The position numbers and the translations under genes were made by a program. Shown one piece after another: positions 1 to 6,962 of a stretch of DNA of 12,686 nucleotides (positions are counted from its first letter, which is position 1; each line of letters starts with the position of its first letter). The DNA lies in NCBI GenBank assembly GCA_050942825.1, contig JBMNOA010000040.1, positions 1 to 12,686 on the forward strand, written 5' to 3'. This DNA is from CAYRML01 sp050942825. GTDB taxonomy: Bacteria; Bacillota; Dehalobacteriia; UBA4068. The notes under the pieces were generated by a model that was not told the origin of the DNA, ran no database searches, and saw only the letters and a list, made by a program, of their open reading frames with translations.

Positions 1-76
1 CTTTTTTTAGTAAAATCAAATAAATAAAAGTATTTTTATACAAAATATTTATATTTTATATCGTGTAATCGAGCCC

Positions 77-94
77 TTTTGATTTGAATCAAAA
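77..94. promoter_or_regulatory. Perfect 18-bp palindrome upstream of the leu promoter
   Basis: TTTTGATT, a 2-bp spacer and AATCAAAA form a perfect 8-2-8 inverted repeat. Its right end lies 16 bp before the -35 box at 111, a typical place for an activator or a repressor that bends DNA. It could also be the tail of an upstream gene's terminator, but the hairpin is AT-rich and no U-tract follows. I do not recognise the cognate regulator. The rest of 1-110 is AT-rich and I see no gene in it. Confidence 0.4.
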
Positions 95-110
95 TTGCTT
101 AAATAAATCC

Positions 111-139
111 TTGACAAAAGCTTGATTTTGTTGTAACAT
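111..139 (+). promoter_or_regulatory. Sigma-A promoter of the leu operon
   Basis: A perfect -35 hexamer TTGACA (111-116) is followed by a 17-bp spacer and a -10 hexamer TAACAT (134-139, 4 of 6 consensus). Transcription would start near 146, giving a leader of about 420 nt before leuA. The perfect -35 and ideal spacing suggest a strong promoter, with control exerted mainly in the leader. Confidence 0.75.
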
Positions 140-198
140 TAAATATAACTTTAATAAAAAGGCGTTCCGCAAAAATCAACAGAAGGAGGGTACAGCAA

Positions 199-279
199 AT
201 GCTACGACTACAACAAAATCTACTACTACAAGATCGACTAGACAGCCTATTGCTATGTGCCCTTCGCATAAGGGCTTAA
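199..279 (+). CDS. Leucine-rich leader peptide (26 aa)
   Basis: A 26-codon ORF starts with ATG at 199, eight bases after a near-perfect Shine-Dalgarno AAGGAGGG (183-190), and ends with TAA. Leucine occupies residues 2, 4, 8-10, 14, 17-19 and 22, which is 10 of 26. Eight of these codons are CTA, one TTG and one CTT. Reading through leuA I found only TTA, TTG, CTT, CTC and CTG, so CTA is rare here and strongly over-represented in this ORF. The ORF lies between the leu promoter and the leu T-box. This is the layout of a transcription-attenuation leader peptide, in which ribosomes pause on Leu codons when charged tRNA-Leu is scarce. The peptide itself probably has no function. Translation is inferred from the ribosome binding site and codon bias. 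Chance enrichment from a CTA-type repeat is the main alternative. Confidence 0.7.
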   Translation: MLRLQQNLLLQDRLDSLLLCALRIRA

Positions 280-292
280 TTACATAAGGCCC
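259..292 (+). promoter_or_regulatory. Mutually exclusive hairpins at the end of the leader ORF
   Basis: GCCCTT (259-264) pairs perfectly with AAGGGC (270-275) around a 5-nt loop, spanning the last leader codons. The right arm, extended to 277, can instead pair with AAGGCCC (286-292), with one bulged G. This gives a 1:2 versus 2:3 choice. A ribosome reaching the stop codon at 277-279 would mask both. No U-tract follows, so neither hairpin is an intrinsic terminator. The possible roles are a pause hairpin or an influence on folding of the T-box that starts just downstream. Confidence 0.4.
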
Positions 293-295
293 AAA

Positions 296-525
296 GGTTA
301 TGAAGGAGAGCTTTTGCCTAGGAAGTGTTCAGAGAGCCGGTGTTTGCTGTGAATCCGGTACATAGAATGGCAAGATACTCACTCCGGAACTGCTTTTTTG
401 AAAAATATAGTAGAAAAAGACGCTAACCCCGTTAAGGTTTTGAGGATATTCGCTTTTTGGATATTAAACCAGGGTGGCACCGTGTGGCATAGCTTCGCCC
501 CTGCATTGCAGGGGCGATTTTTTTG
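296..525 (+). promoter_or_regulatory. T-box riboswitch, leucine-specific (CUC specifier)
   Basis: This is a tRNA-sensing leader that reads through its terminator when uncharged tRNA-Leu binds. Stem I is visible. The helix GGAG (305-308)/CTCC (382-385) closes the specifier loop. The specifier CTC (378-380) is followed by the usual A (381). TTGCC (314-318)/GGCAA (369-373) closes the other side. An AGAGAG bulge region (331-336) leads to the CCGG/CCGG-flanked apical part (337-358). A second stem is formed by AAAAAG (414-419)/CTTTTT (453-458). The T-box core AGGGTGGCACCGTG lies at 471-484, and CAGGG (470-474) can pair with CCCTG (499-503) as antiterminator. The specifier position matches established T-box geometry, one base before the closing helix. 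The acceptor-binding bulge is UGGC (475-478). C would prefer a G discriminator, whereas bacterial tRNA-Leu usually has A73. A TGG at 368-370 was considered as the specifier but falls in a helix. Confidence 0.93.
496..524 (+). terminator. T-box terminator hairpin
   Basis: CGCCCCTGC (496-504) and GCAGGGGCG (508-516) form a perfect 9-bp GC-rich stem with a 3-nt loop, followed by T7 (518-524). The 5' arm overlaps the CCCTG needed by the antiterminator, so the two structures exclude each other. This is the off-state of the leu operon. Confidence 0.92.
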
Positions 526-566
526 TAATAAAGTTTTTTAAAAGAAACTAAAAAGGAGGATCTATT

Positions 567-2111
567 ATGACAAGAATAATCAAATTTTTTGACACGACAT
601 TAAGAGACGGTGAACAAACTCCGGGAATAAGTCTCAATATCCGAGAAAAATTGGATATTGCCAAACAATTGGTAGCATTGGGTATTGATATTATTGAAGC
701 AGGCTTTCCTAATGCTTCTCAAGGTGATTTTGATGCAGTTTCTGCTATCGCTAAAGAAGTCAAGGGTGCGCAAATTTGTGGTTTTTGCCGCGCCACGGCC
801 AGTGATATTCAAAGAGGCTGGGAAGCAGTAAGAATGGCTGAAGAACCGCGTTTAAATATTTTTATTGCTACCTCAGAGTTGCACATGCAATATAAATTAA
901 GGATGACGGAGGAGGAAGTGATTGAAAGGGCTGTAGCGGCTATTAGTTTAGGAAGAAGTCTTTGCCCCAATATCGAATTTTCTGCTGAGGATGCCAGCCG
1001 TAGTGAGCCCGAATTTCTTTACCGCGTTATTCAAAAAGTTATAGCTGCCGGTGCTACGGTTATCAATGTTCCTGATACAGTAGGTTATGGTGTACCAAAT
1101 GAATTTGGTGATTTAATAAGAGGAATATTCCAAAATGTGCCAAATATTGATAAAGCGGAAATTGCTGTCCATTGTCATAATGACTTGGGCTTGGCAGTAG
1201 CTAATACACTGGCTGCGGTAGAGGCCGGAGCTACTCAGGTAGAATGTACTATTAACGGCTTAGGTGAGCGTGCCGGAAATGCTTCTTTGGAAGAATTGGT
1301 CATGACAATAAACACCAGGCCTGATTATTATAATATAGCTCATCATATCAAAACCAATCAAATTTTCCGTACCAGTCGTTTAGTCAGCAGTTATACTGGT
1401 ATTGATGTACAACCGAATAAAGCTATTGTGGGTGATAATGCTTTTCGCCATGCGGCCGGTATACATCAACATGGTGTTATGCTTGACCGACGTACTTATG
1501 AGATCATGACTCCGGAAACTATTGGCTTATATATGGTTGATGATATCGTATTGGGTAAATTATCCGGCAGCCATGCTTTTGAAGATAAGGCTAAAGAATT
1601 AGGATATCATCTCAGTAAAGAGGATCTCAAGGAGGCTTTTACTAAATTTAAGCGCTTAGCTGACCGCAAAAAACAAGTTACTAATAAAGATATTATCGCT
1701 ATAGTCGAAGGTTCGCTCTCGGAGACTCCCGGCGATATCGAATTGGTAGATTATCAAATAATTAGCAGTAATAAAACCTCCTCTACTGCTAATATCATAA
1801 TTAACAGAGAGGGCGAGCAAATGCAGGAGGCTGCCATAGGACCCGGTCCGATTGATGCCGCTTATAATGCTATTGATCGTCTTACAGGTTTGATAGTATC
1901 TTTGCAATCATATTCCTTGAAGGCTGTTACGGAAGGTAAGGATGCTTTGGGTGAAGTTACTGTAAGAGTTAAACATGGTGATAAAGTATATTTAGGCAGA
2001 GGCGTTAGCCCGGATATTATCGAGTCCAGTATTTTTGCCTATATAAATGCTATCAACAGAGTATTGGCTGACATCCCTGTTGAAAAAATCACTAAAACAA
2101 ATGTGAATTAG
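567..2111 (+). CDS. leuA: 2-isopropylmalate synthase
   Basis: LeuA condenses acetyl-CoA with 2-ketoisovalerate to 2-isopropylmalate, the first committed step of leucine synthesis. It is cytoplasmic and uses a divalent metal. The TIM-barrel signature TTLRDGEQTPG lies at residues 10-20 (R13 and D14 are the expected active-site residues). The metal-binding HCHND is at 202-206, and GLGERAGNASLEE at 231-243. A C-terminal domain from about residue 395, with GPGPIDAAYNAI, is the usual leucine-feedback (LeuA allosteric) domain. The 514-aa length is normal for a type I LeuA. Homocitrate or citramalate synthases are related alternatives, but the operon context and length favour LeuA. The start is ATG 567, six bases after AAGGAGGA (553-560). 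It is the first gene of leuACDB, controlled by the leader peptide and T-box upstream, and ends in TAG 19 nt before leuC. Confidence 0.96.
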   Translation: MTRIIKFFDTTLRDGEQTPGISLNIREKLDIAKQLVALGIDIIEAGFPNASQGDFDAVSAIAKEVKGAQICGFCRATASDIQRGWEAVRMAEEPRLNIFIATSELHMQYKLRMTEEEVIERAVAAISLGRSLCPNIEFSAEDASRSEPEFLYRVIQKVIAAGATVINVPDTVGYGVPNEFGDLIRGIFQNVPNIDKAEIAVHCHNDLGLAVANTLAAVEAGATQVECTINGLGERAGNASLEELVMTINTRPDYYNIAHHIKTNQIFRTSRLVSSYTGIDVQPNKAIVGDNAFRHAAGIHQHGVMLDRRTYEIMTPETIGLYMVDDIVLGKLSGSHAFEDKAKELGYHLSKEDLKEAFTKFKRLADRKKQVTNKDIIAIVEGSLSETPGDIELVDYQIISSNKTSSTANIIINREGEQMQEAAIGPGPIDAAYNAIDRLTGLIVSLQSYSLKAVTEGKDALGEVTVRVKHGDKVYLGRGVSPDIIESSIFAYINAINRVLADIPVEKITKTNVN

Positions 2112-2129
2112 GGGAGGGTAGGTAACTTT

Positions 2130-3389
2130 ATGGGAATGACAATGTCACAAAAAATATTAGCAGCTCATGCCGGCAAGGATCAAGTAGCCGCGGGAGAGCT
2201 TTTATCTTGTTCTCTAGATCTGGTATTATCAAATGATATCACCGCTTCTCCAGCTATCGATGAATTTAACAAACTGGGCATAGATACTGTCTGGGACAGG
2301 ACAAAAATCGCTTTAGTAGCCGATCATTTTGTGCCCAATAAAGATATCAAGGCGGCTGCTCAGGCAAAAAAGATGGAAGAATTTGCAATACATCATAAGA
2401 TTGTTAATTATTTTGGCGTTTGCGGTGGCGGTATAGAGCATATATTACTGCCGGAAAAAGGCTTGGTTGCTCCGGGGGATTTAATAATTGGTGCTGATTC
2501 CCATACTTGTACTTATGGTGCTTTTGGCTCTTTTTCCACAGGAGTAGGTTCTACTGATGCCGGTATGGCTTACGCTACAGGCAAAGTATGGCTGAAAGTG
2601 CCTGAGGCAATCAAAATTAATCTGAAAGGGCATTTTAAACGTTGGGTAAGCGGCAAAGATCTGATCCTTTACCTCATCGGCAAAATCGGTGTGGATGGTG
2701 CACTTTATAAATCTTTGGAATTTTGTGGGCCTGGGGTGTCTGCTTTGAACATGGCCGATCGCAGCACCATTGCCAATATGGCTATCGAAGCGGGAGCCAA
2801 AAACGGTATTTTCCCGGTCGATAGTATTACTAAGGAATATCTCAGGCAGAGAGTGAGTAAACGTTATACGGTCTATGAGGCTGATCAGGATGCTGAATAT
2901 TGTGCGGAATATGATATAGACTTATCGCAAATCCCCTTATTGGTAGCTTGTCCTCATTTACCCTCTAATGTCAGGGAGGTAGGGCAAGTCTCTTCTGTGG
3001 CTCTCAACCAAGTGGTCATTGGCTCCTGCACTAACGGCAAAATAGAGGACCTGCGCCTAGCTGCACAAGTGATGAAAGGGCATAAAGTGGCAAAAAATGT
3101 ACGCTGTCTGATCATGCCTGGCTCGCATGAGGTTTATAAACAGGCCTTGCAAGAAGATTTGTTAAGTGTTTTTGCAGAGGCTAATGCCATGATCACTATG
3201 CCTACCTGCGGTCCTTGTTTGGGAGGCCATTGTGGTGTACTGGCGGAAGGAGAAGTTGCTCTTGCTACTACCAACCGCAATTTTGTGGGCAGAATGGGTC
3301 ATCCTAAAAGCCAAGTATATCTTAGTGGCCCCACTGTAGCAGCTGCCAGCGCCATCAAAGGAAGAATTTCTAATCCAAATAGTATATAG
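2130..3389 (+). CDS. leuC: 3-isopropylmalate dehydratase large subunit
   Basis: LeuC with LeuD isomerises 2-isopropylmalate to 3-isopropylmalate via a [4Fe-4S] cluster. Aconitase-family motifs are in place: GADSHTCTYGAFG at residues 121-133, GSCTNG with cluster ligand C300 (298-303), and TCGPCLGGHCG with ligands C360 and C363 (359-369). At 419 aa it is the shorter LeuC/HacA-like type found in many anaerobes and archaea, rather than the roughly 465-aa enterobacterial type. The start is chosen at ATG 2130, 11 nt after GGGGAGGG (2111-2118). ATGs at residues 3 and 5 are in frame but lie further from the ribosome binding site, and relatives commonly begin MGMT. Homoaconitase is a theoretical alternative that the operon argues against. 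It ends in TAG 20 nt before leuD. Confidence 0.95.
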   Translation: MGMTMSQKILAAHAGKDQVAAGELLSCSLDLVLSNDITASPAIDEFNKLGIDTVWDRTKIALVADHFVPNKDIKAAAQAKKMEEFAIHHKIVNYFGVCGGGIEHILLPEKGLVAPGDLIIGADSHTCTYGAFGSFSTGVGSTDAGMAYATGKVWLKVPEAIKINLKGHFKRWVSGKDLILYLIGKIGVDGALYKSLEFCGPGVSALNMADRSTIANMAIEAGAKNGIFPVDSITKEYLRQRVSKRYTVYEADQDAEYCAEYDIDLSQIPLLVACPHLPSNVREVGQVSSVALNQVVIGSCTNGKIEDLRLAAQVMKGHKVAKNVRCLIMPGSHEVYKQALQEDLLSVFAEANAMITMPTCGPCLGGHCGVLAEGEVALATTNRNFVGRMGHPKSQVYLSGPTVAAASAIKGRISNPNSI

Positions 3390-3409
3390 ATAACGGAGGA
3401 GGAAGGAAA

Positions 3410-3904
3410 ATGATTATACAGGGAAAAGTTCATAAATATGGTGATAATGTGGATACAGATGCGATTATTCCTGCCCGTTATCTGGCAACAGCTGATCCGG
3501 CCGAATTGGCCAAACATTGTATGGAAGATATAGATGTTGCATTTGTCAATAATGTTCAACTTGGGGATATCATCGTGGCTGGTAAAAATTTTGGTTGCGG
3601 CTCCTCCCGTGAACATGCCCCCATTTCTATCAAAGCTGCCGGTATATCATGTGTGATTGCAGAGGATTTTGCGCGTATCTTCTTCCGCAATGCTTTAAAT
3701 ATCGGCCTGCCAATCGCCCAGTCTGCACAAGCCAGTCAAGCCGTCAATAAAGGCGATCAGCTCAAAATAGATCTGAGTGCGGGGGTTATTGAAAATCTAA
3801 CAAAAAATGAGCAATATAACATTAGTCCTTTTCCGCCCTTTATGCAGGAACTCATAGAGGCAGGCGGTTTGGTTCCTTATACTAAAAAACAGTTGGCGAA
3901 ATGA
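3410..3904 (+). CDS. leuD: 3-isopropylmalate dehydratase small subunit
   Basis: LeuD is the swivel-domain partner of LeuC and completes the isomerase active site. YGDNVDTDAIIPARYL is at residues 10-25 and the substrate-recognition loop GCGSSREHAP at 62-71. The 164-aa length is usual for the short LeuD that pairs with a LeuC of about 420 aa. A very strong ribosome binding site, GGAGGAGGAAGG (3395-3406), lies just before ATG 3410. The gene ends in TGA followed directly and in frame by TAA and TAG, a triple stop. LeuB follows after 21 nt, so the two are co-transcribed. No unusual residues were seen. Confidence 0.95.
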   Translation: MIIQGKVHKYGDNVDTDAIIPARYLATADPAELAKHCMEDIDVAFVNNVQLGDIIVAGKNFGCGSSREHAPISIKAAGISCVIAEDFARIFFRNALNIGLPIAQSAQASQAVNKGDQLKIDLSAGVIENLTKNEQYNISPFPPFMQELIEAGGLVPYTKKQLAK

Positions 3905-3925
3905 TAATAGTGGGGAGATTATAGT

Positions 3926-4999
3926 ATGCGTTACAATATTGTTATTTTACCCGGCGATGGTATTGGGCCGGAAATCATAGCTCAGGCCAAAAAAGTATTG
4001 CATACAGTGGGCCAAAAATTCGGGCATGAATTTATTTTGCAGGAGCATCTGATTGGCGGCAGTGCTTATGATGCATGTGGTGAGCCTTTACCGCTTGAAG
4101 TGATCACTGCCTGCCAAAATAGCTCAGCAGTGCTTCTGGGCTCAGTTGGCGGACCGCAATGGGATAATATCGAAGTTTGCAAACGGCCGGAGCGCGCGCT
4201 TTTAGGCTTGAGATCTACTTTGGGCCTGTATACTAATTTGCGCCCCATCATACTCTACCCACAAATGGCGGCAGCTTCCCCTTTGAAAGGAGAGATATTA
4301 AAATCCGGTATAGATATCATGATTATTCGGGAGTTGACAGGCGGAATCTATTTTGGCCCGCGTGAGCAAAAAGAAGATTCTGCTTACGATACAGAGATGT
4401 ATACAGTGGCCGAGATTAAAAGGATTGCTGAGCGGGCCTTTGCAATTGCAAAAAATAGAAAGAAAAGATTTACTTTGGTCGATAAGGCCAATATCTTGGC
4501 CAGCTCCCGTTTATGGCGGAAGGTCGTTTGCGAGCTGGCAAAGGAATTTTCTGATATCAGCGTTGATTATCTTTATGTCGATAATGCCGCCATGCAGTTG
4601 ATTATTAATCCGGCCCAGTTTGATGTTATTTTAACCAATAATATCTTCGGGGATATCTTGTCTGATGAGGCTTCCGTGTTGACCGGTTCCATCGGTATGC
4701 TGCCCTCAGCTTCTTTGGGCGCCGGCAATTTCGGTATGTATGAACCGATTCATGGCTCTGCTCCCGATCTGGCTGGTAAGGATGTTGCTAATCCCTTGGC
4801 TGCAATTTTGTCGGTGGCCATGCTCTTGCGATATTCTTTGTCGTTGGAAAAAGAAGCGCAAGCTGTGGAACGTGCTGTACGATTAGTATTGGATGCCGGA
4901 TTGCGAACGGCTGATATCTATAATCCAGCTGATAATGCGATCAAAGTGGGAACAAAAGAAATGGGCCAAGCTGTTTGTGATAATATTAATACTTTATAG
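3926..4999 (+). CDS. leuB: 3-isopropylmalate dehydrogenase
   Basis: LeuB oxidatively decarboxylates 3-isopropylmalate with NAD+ to 2-ketoisocaproate, the direct precursor of leucine. It is a cytoplasmic dimer. Visible family motifs are GDGIGPE (10-16), RPERALLGLRSTLGLYTNLRP (87-107, substrate arginines R96 and R106), RELTGGIYFG (135-144, R135 and Y142), VDKAN (185-189, catalytic K187), YVDN with D219, FGDILSDEAS (241-250, metal ligands D243 and D247) and HGSAPDLAGKDVANP (276-290, NAD site). The 357-aa length is standard. The start is ATG 3926, eight bases after GGGGAG (3912-3917). It is the last gene of the operon, with a strong hairpin terminator beginning 15 nt after the TAG stop. Confidence 0.96.
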   Translation: MRYNIVILPGDGIGPEIIAQAKKVLHTVGQKFGHEFILQEHLIGGSAYDACGEPLPLEVITACQNSSAVLLGSVGGPQWDNIEVCKRPERALLGLRSTLGLYTNLRPIILYPQMAAASPLKGEILKSGIDIMIIRELTGGIYFGPREQKEDSAYDTEMYTVAEIKRIAERAFAIAKNRKKRFTLVDKANILASSRLWRKVVCELAKEFSDISVDYLYVDNAAMQLIINPAQFDVILTNNIFGDILSDEASVLTGSIGMLPSASLGAGNFGMYEPIHGSAPDLAGKDVANPLAAILSVAMLLRYSLSLEKEAQAVERAVRLVLDAGLRTADIYNPADNAIKVGTKEMGQAVCDNINTL

Positions 5000-5014
5000 T
5001 TTTTTTGTTAAAGA

Positions 5015-5044
5015 AAAAGCTGACCTCCTAAAAGGTCAGCTTTT
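5015..5044. terminator. Bidirectional terminator between leuB and ade
   Basis: AAAAGCTGACC (5015-5025) and GGTCAGCTTTT (5034-5044) form a perfect 11-bp stem with an 8-nt loop. The T-run on the plus strand ends leu transcription. The A-run at 5014-5018 gives a U-run on the minus strand, so the same hairpin can end the convergent ade transcript. Between it and 5133 I see only AT-rich spacer. Confidence 0.88.
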
Positions 5045-5133
5045 ATATATATCTGATATCAAATCTGATTGTTTTAGGTTGTTGAGGATTATATATCGAG
5101 GTTTTAGATATAATAGTAGTAATTTTTACTAAG

Positions 5134-6846
5134 CTATTTATGTGTTTCATCTATTCTTACAAAACGTCCTTCCGTTACATCATACAACCCTCTAGTTGTT
5201 ATTCTTATTTGGGGGATCACAGGTAGTGTCAAGAAGGATAGGGTAATAAAGGGGTCGATTGACTTGGGAACTCCCATTTCCCTGGCTTTTTTTATCATTA
5301 TGGACAGCTGATCTTGAACTTTTTCATAAGATTGGTTAGTGAGTAGTCCCATAACTTCCAGATTTAGGGTCAAGGGAGCTTTTCCTTGTTCTACGATAGT
5401 ATACCCCCCGCCGCAGGATATCAGTTCTTTGACTGCGCGGTACATATCAAGATCATTATCTCCGATAACGATCAGATTATGAGAATCGTGTCCTACAGTG
5501 GAGGCTATCGCACCCCCACGGACTGAAAACCCCTTGACGATACCAAGTCCCATGTTGCCGGTTGCATGGTGGCGTTCCAATACTGCGATTTTTTGATAAA
5601 TATCATTAGGCATAAAGAGACCGTCTTTGACGGGCACTTCCTCAATTGTTTTTTTTGTCAAGATCTCACCTGGTCTAACTCTTATTATGTAGGCTTCGTT
5701 GCCCTGTATGGACAGGCGGAATTCTTCCAGACGGTTTAATGCTACATTCACTGTATTAAGTAGATGCACAGGAATATTTGCTGCTTCCAAAGGTTTTTCG
5801 ATCAATGCACCCTTATGGAACACTTTTTCCACCTTTACTTCATTCAGATCGGAAAGAACTAGTAAATCGGCTTGATAGCCTGGAGCGATAGCTCCCAGAT
5901 GCTTTAGTCCATAACAATTAGCTGTATAGATAGTTGTGATCTTGATCGCTTCGATTGCGTCCAAGCCAAGTGATATGGCTTTCCTGACATTATAGCTAAT
6001 ATGTCCGTTTTTGCGGATTTCCTCAATATGCTTATCGTCCGTGCAGAAGGATAGGCGGTTGCAGGGGAGTTTGCTGCATATAACCCCTTTGATGATCGCC
6101 TCCAAATTCTTGGCCGCAGATCCCTCTCTAACTAAAATCTGAATCCCGGCACGCATTTCCCGAAGAGCATCATCAAAGGTACAGCACTCATGATCCGTAC
6201 GGATGCCGGCCATGACATAACAGGTGGTTTTTTTATTGTTTAAAAAACCGGCATGTCCGTCGATTATTTTATCTTGGAACAGTGAGAGCTTTTTAAGCAT
6301 GACTTTTTCTGCACCTAATACCGCCGTATAATCCATGACCTCACCCAGCCCCAGGATCCTGGAATGGTTTAAATAAATCGTCATATCATCAGCGTCGATC
6401 CTGCATCCGTTGTCTTCAAACGGTGCGGACGGTACACAGGAAGGTAGCATAACATAGACATTGGCCTGGCAATTCTCAGTCTCATCTAAAATATAATCGA
6501 TTCCCGCCTTGCCGCAGACATTAGCCGCCTCATGAGGATCTGCGATAAAAGTTGTTGTTCCTTGCGAGGCTGCATAATAAATCAATTGCGCCGGATTCAC
6601 CAAAGTAGATTCTAAATGCAGATGTGCATCGATAAATCCCGGGCATAAGAACTTGCCGCTAAGATTAAGCTCGTTCTCTCCATTATATTCTCACACTCCT
6701 ACGATCCTACCATCCTGAATAGCCACATCGGCAGCTAATATCTCGTTTGTGAAAACATTGACTACTTGGGCGCCTTTGAGTACAAGCTGAGCATTTTTCT
6801 TTCCGAGGCAGACTTCCGCAAGGTCTGTATTATACGTCGCTTTCAT
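5134..6846 (-). pseudogene. ade: Adenine deaminase, interrupted by one in-frame TGA
   Basis: Adenine deaminase converts adenine to hypoxanthine and ammonia for purine salvage. The natural start is ATG at 6846-6844, seven bases after AAGGAG (6859-6854). The frame then runs 570 codons to TAG, with a single TGA at codon 52 (6693-6691). Codons before the TGA read like an amidohydrolase N-terminus (LVLKGAQVVNVFTNEI). After it comes CPGFIDAHLHLES, with metal-binding H75 and H77. Further motifs include ADPHE, SCVPSAP, GHAGFL, REGSAAKN, FCTDDKH and HDSHN, all typical of the Ade family, and full length is kept. Family members such as E. coli Ade have GVG-x-EY here, so TGA appears to replace a glycine codon, GGA to TGA by one substitution. 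A reinitiated product from TTG 6603 (489 aa) would lack the HxH metal site and is unlikely to be active. The cause could be a recent nonsense mutation, stop readthrough or a sequencing error. Confidence 0.85.
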
Positions 6847-6853
6847 TACCTCA

Positions 6854-6876
6854 CTCCTTGCTAAAATTAAATTATA
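6854..6876 (-). promoter_or_regulatory. Likely -10 box and ribosome binding site of ade
   Basis: On the minus strand a perfect -10 hexamer TATAAT (6876-6871) is followed by the Shine-Dalgarno AAGGAG (6859-6854), seven bases before ATG 6846. No convincing -35 is seen at 16-18 bp; a second TATAAT sits at 6899-6894. The ribosome binding site is what fixes the true ade start upstream of the in-frame TGA. Confidence 0.45.
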
Positions 6877-6926
6877 ACATTCCGCTGTTATTAATTATAC
6901 AAACAATTTTAGCTTATACTATGCAT

Positions 6927-6962
6927 AAAAAAGATACTGCCTCTCGGGCTGTATCTTTTTTT
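6927..6962. terminator. Strong bidirectional terminator between MATE gene and ade
   Basis: AAAAAAGATAC (6927-6937) pairs with GTATCTTTTTT (6951-6961). The stem continues past one T-T mismatch with GCC/GGC and closes on a small TCTCG loop. U-tracts exist on both strands. Given the gene orientations, its main job is ending minus-strand transcripts coming from the MATE gene, so ade has its own promoter. Confidence 0.85.

Noticed and set aside
368..370. TGG (Trp) as the T-box specifier, which would match the UGGC bulge
   Set aside because: These bases fall at or in the helix TTGCC/GGCAA, are not followed by a purine, and are not one base before the closing helix. CTC at 378-380 fits both T-box geometry and the leu operon.
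1..566. Only a simple T-box leader with no further content
   Set aside because: The strong ribosome binding site and leucine-codon-biased ORF at 199-279 are not part of any T-box element and need a separate explanation.
5134..6603. 489-aa adenine deaminase starting at TTG 6603 as the real gene
   Set aside because: It has no ribosome binding site and would lack the HxH metal-binding motif. In-frame coding similarity clearly continues upstream to ATG 6846 except for one TGA.
6691..6693. TGA as a selenocysteine codon
   Set aside because: No adenine deaminase selenoprotein is known to me, the replaced residue is a glycine rather than cysteine, and I see no convincing SECIS-like hairpin just downstream.
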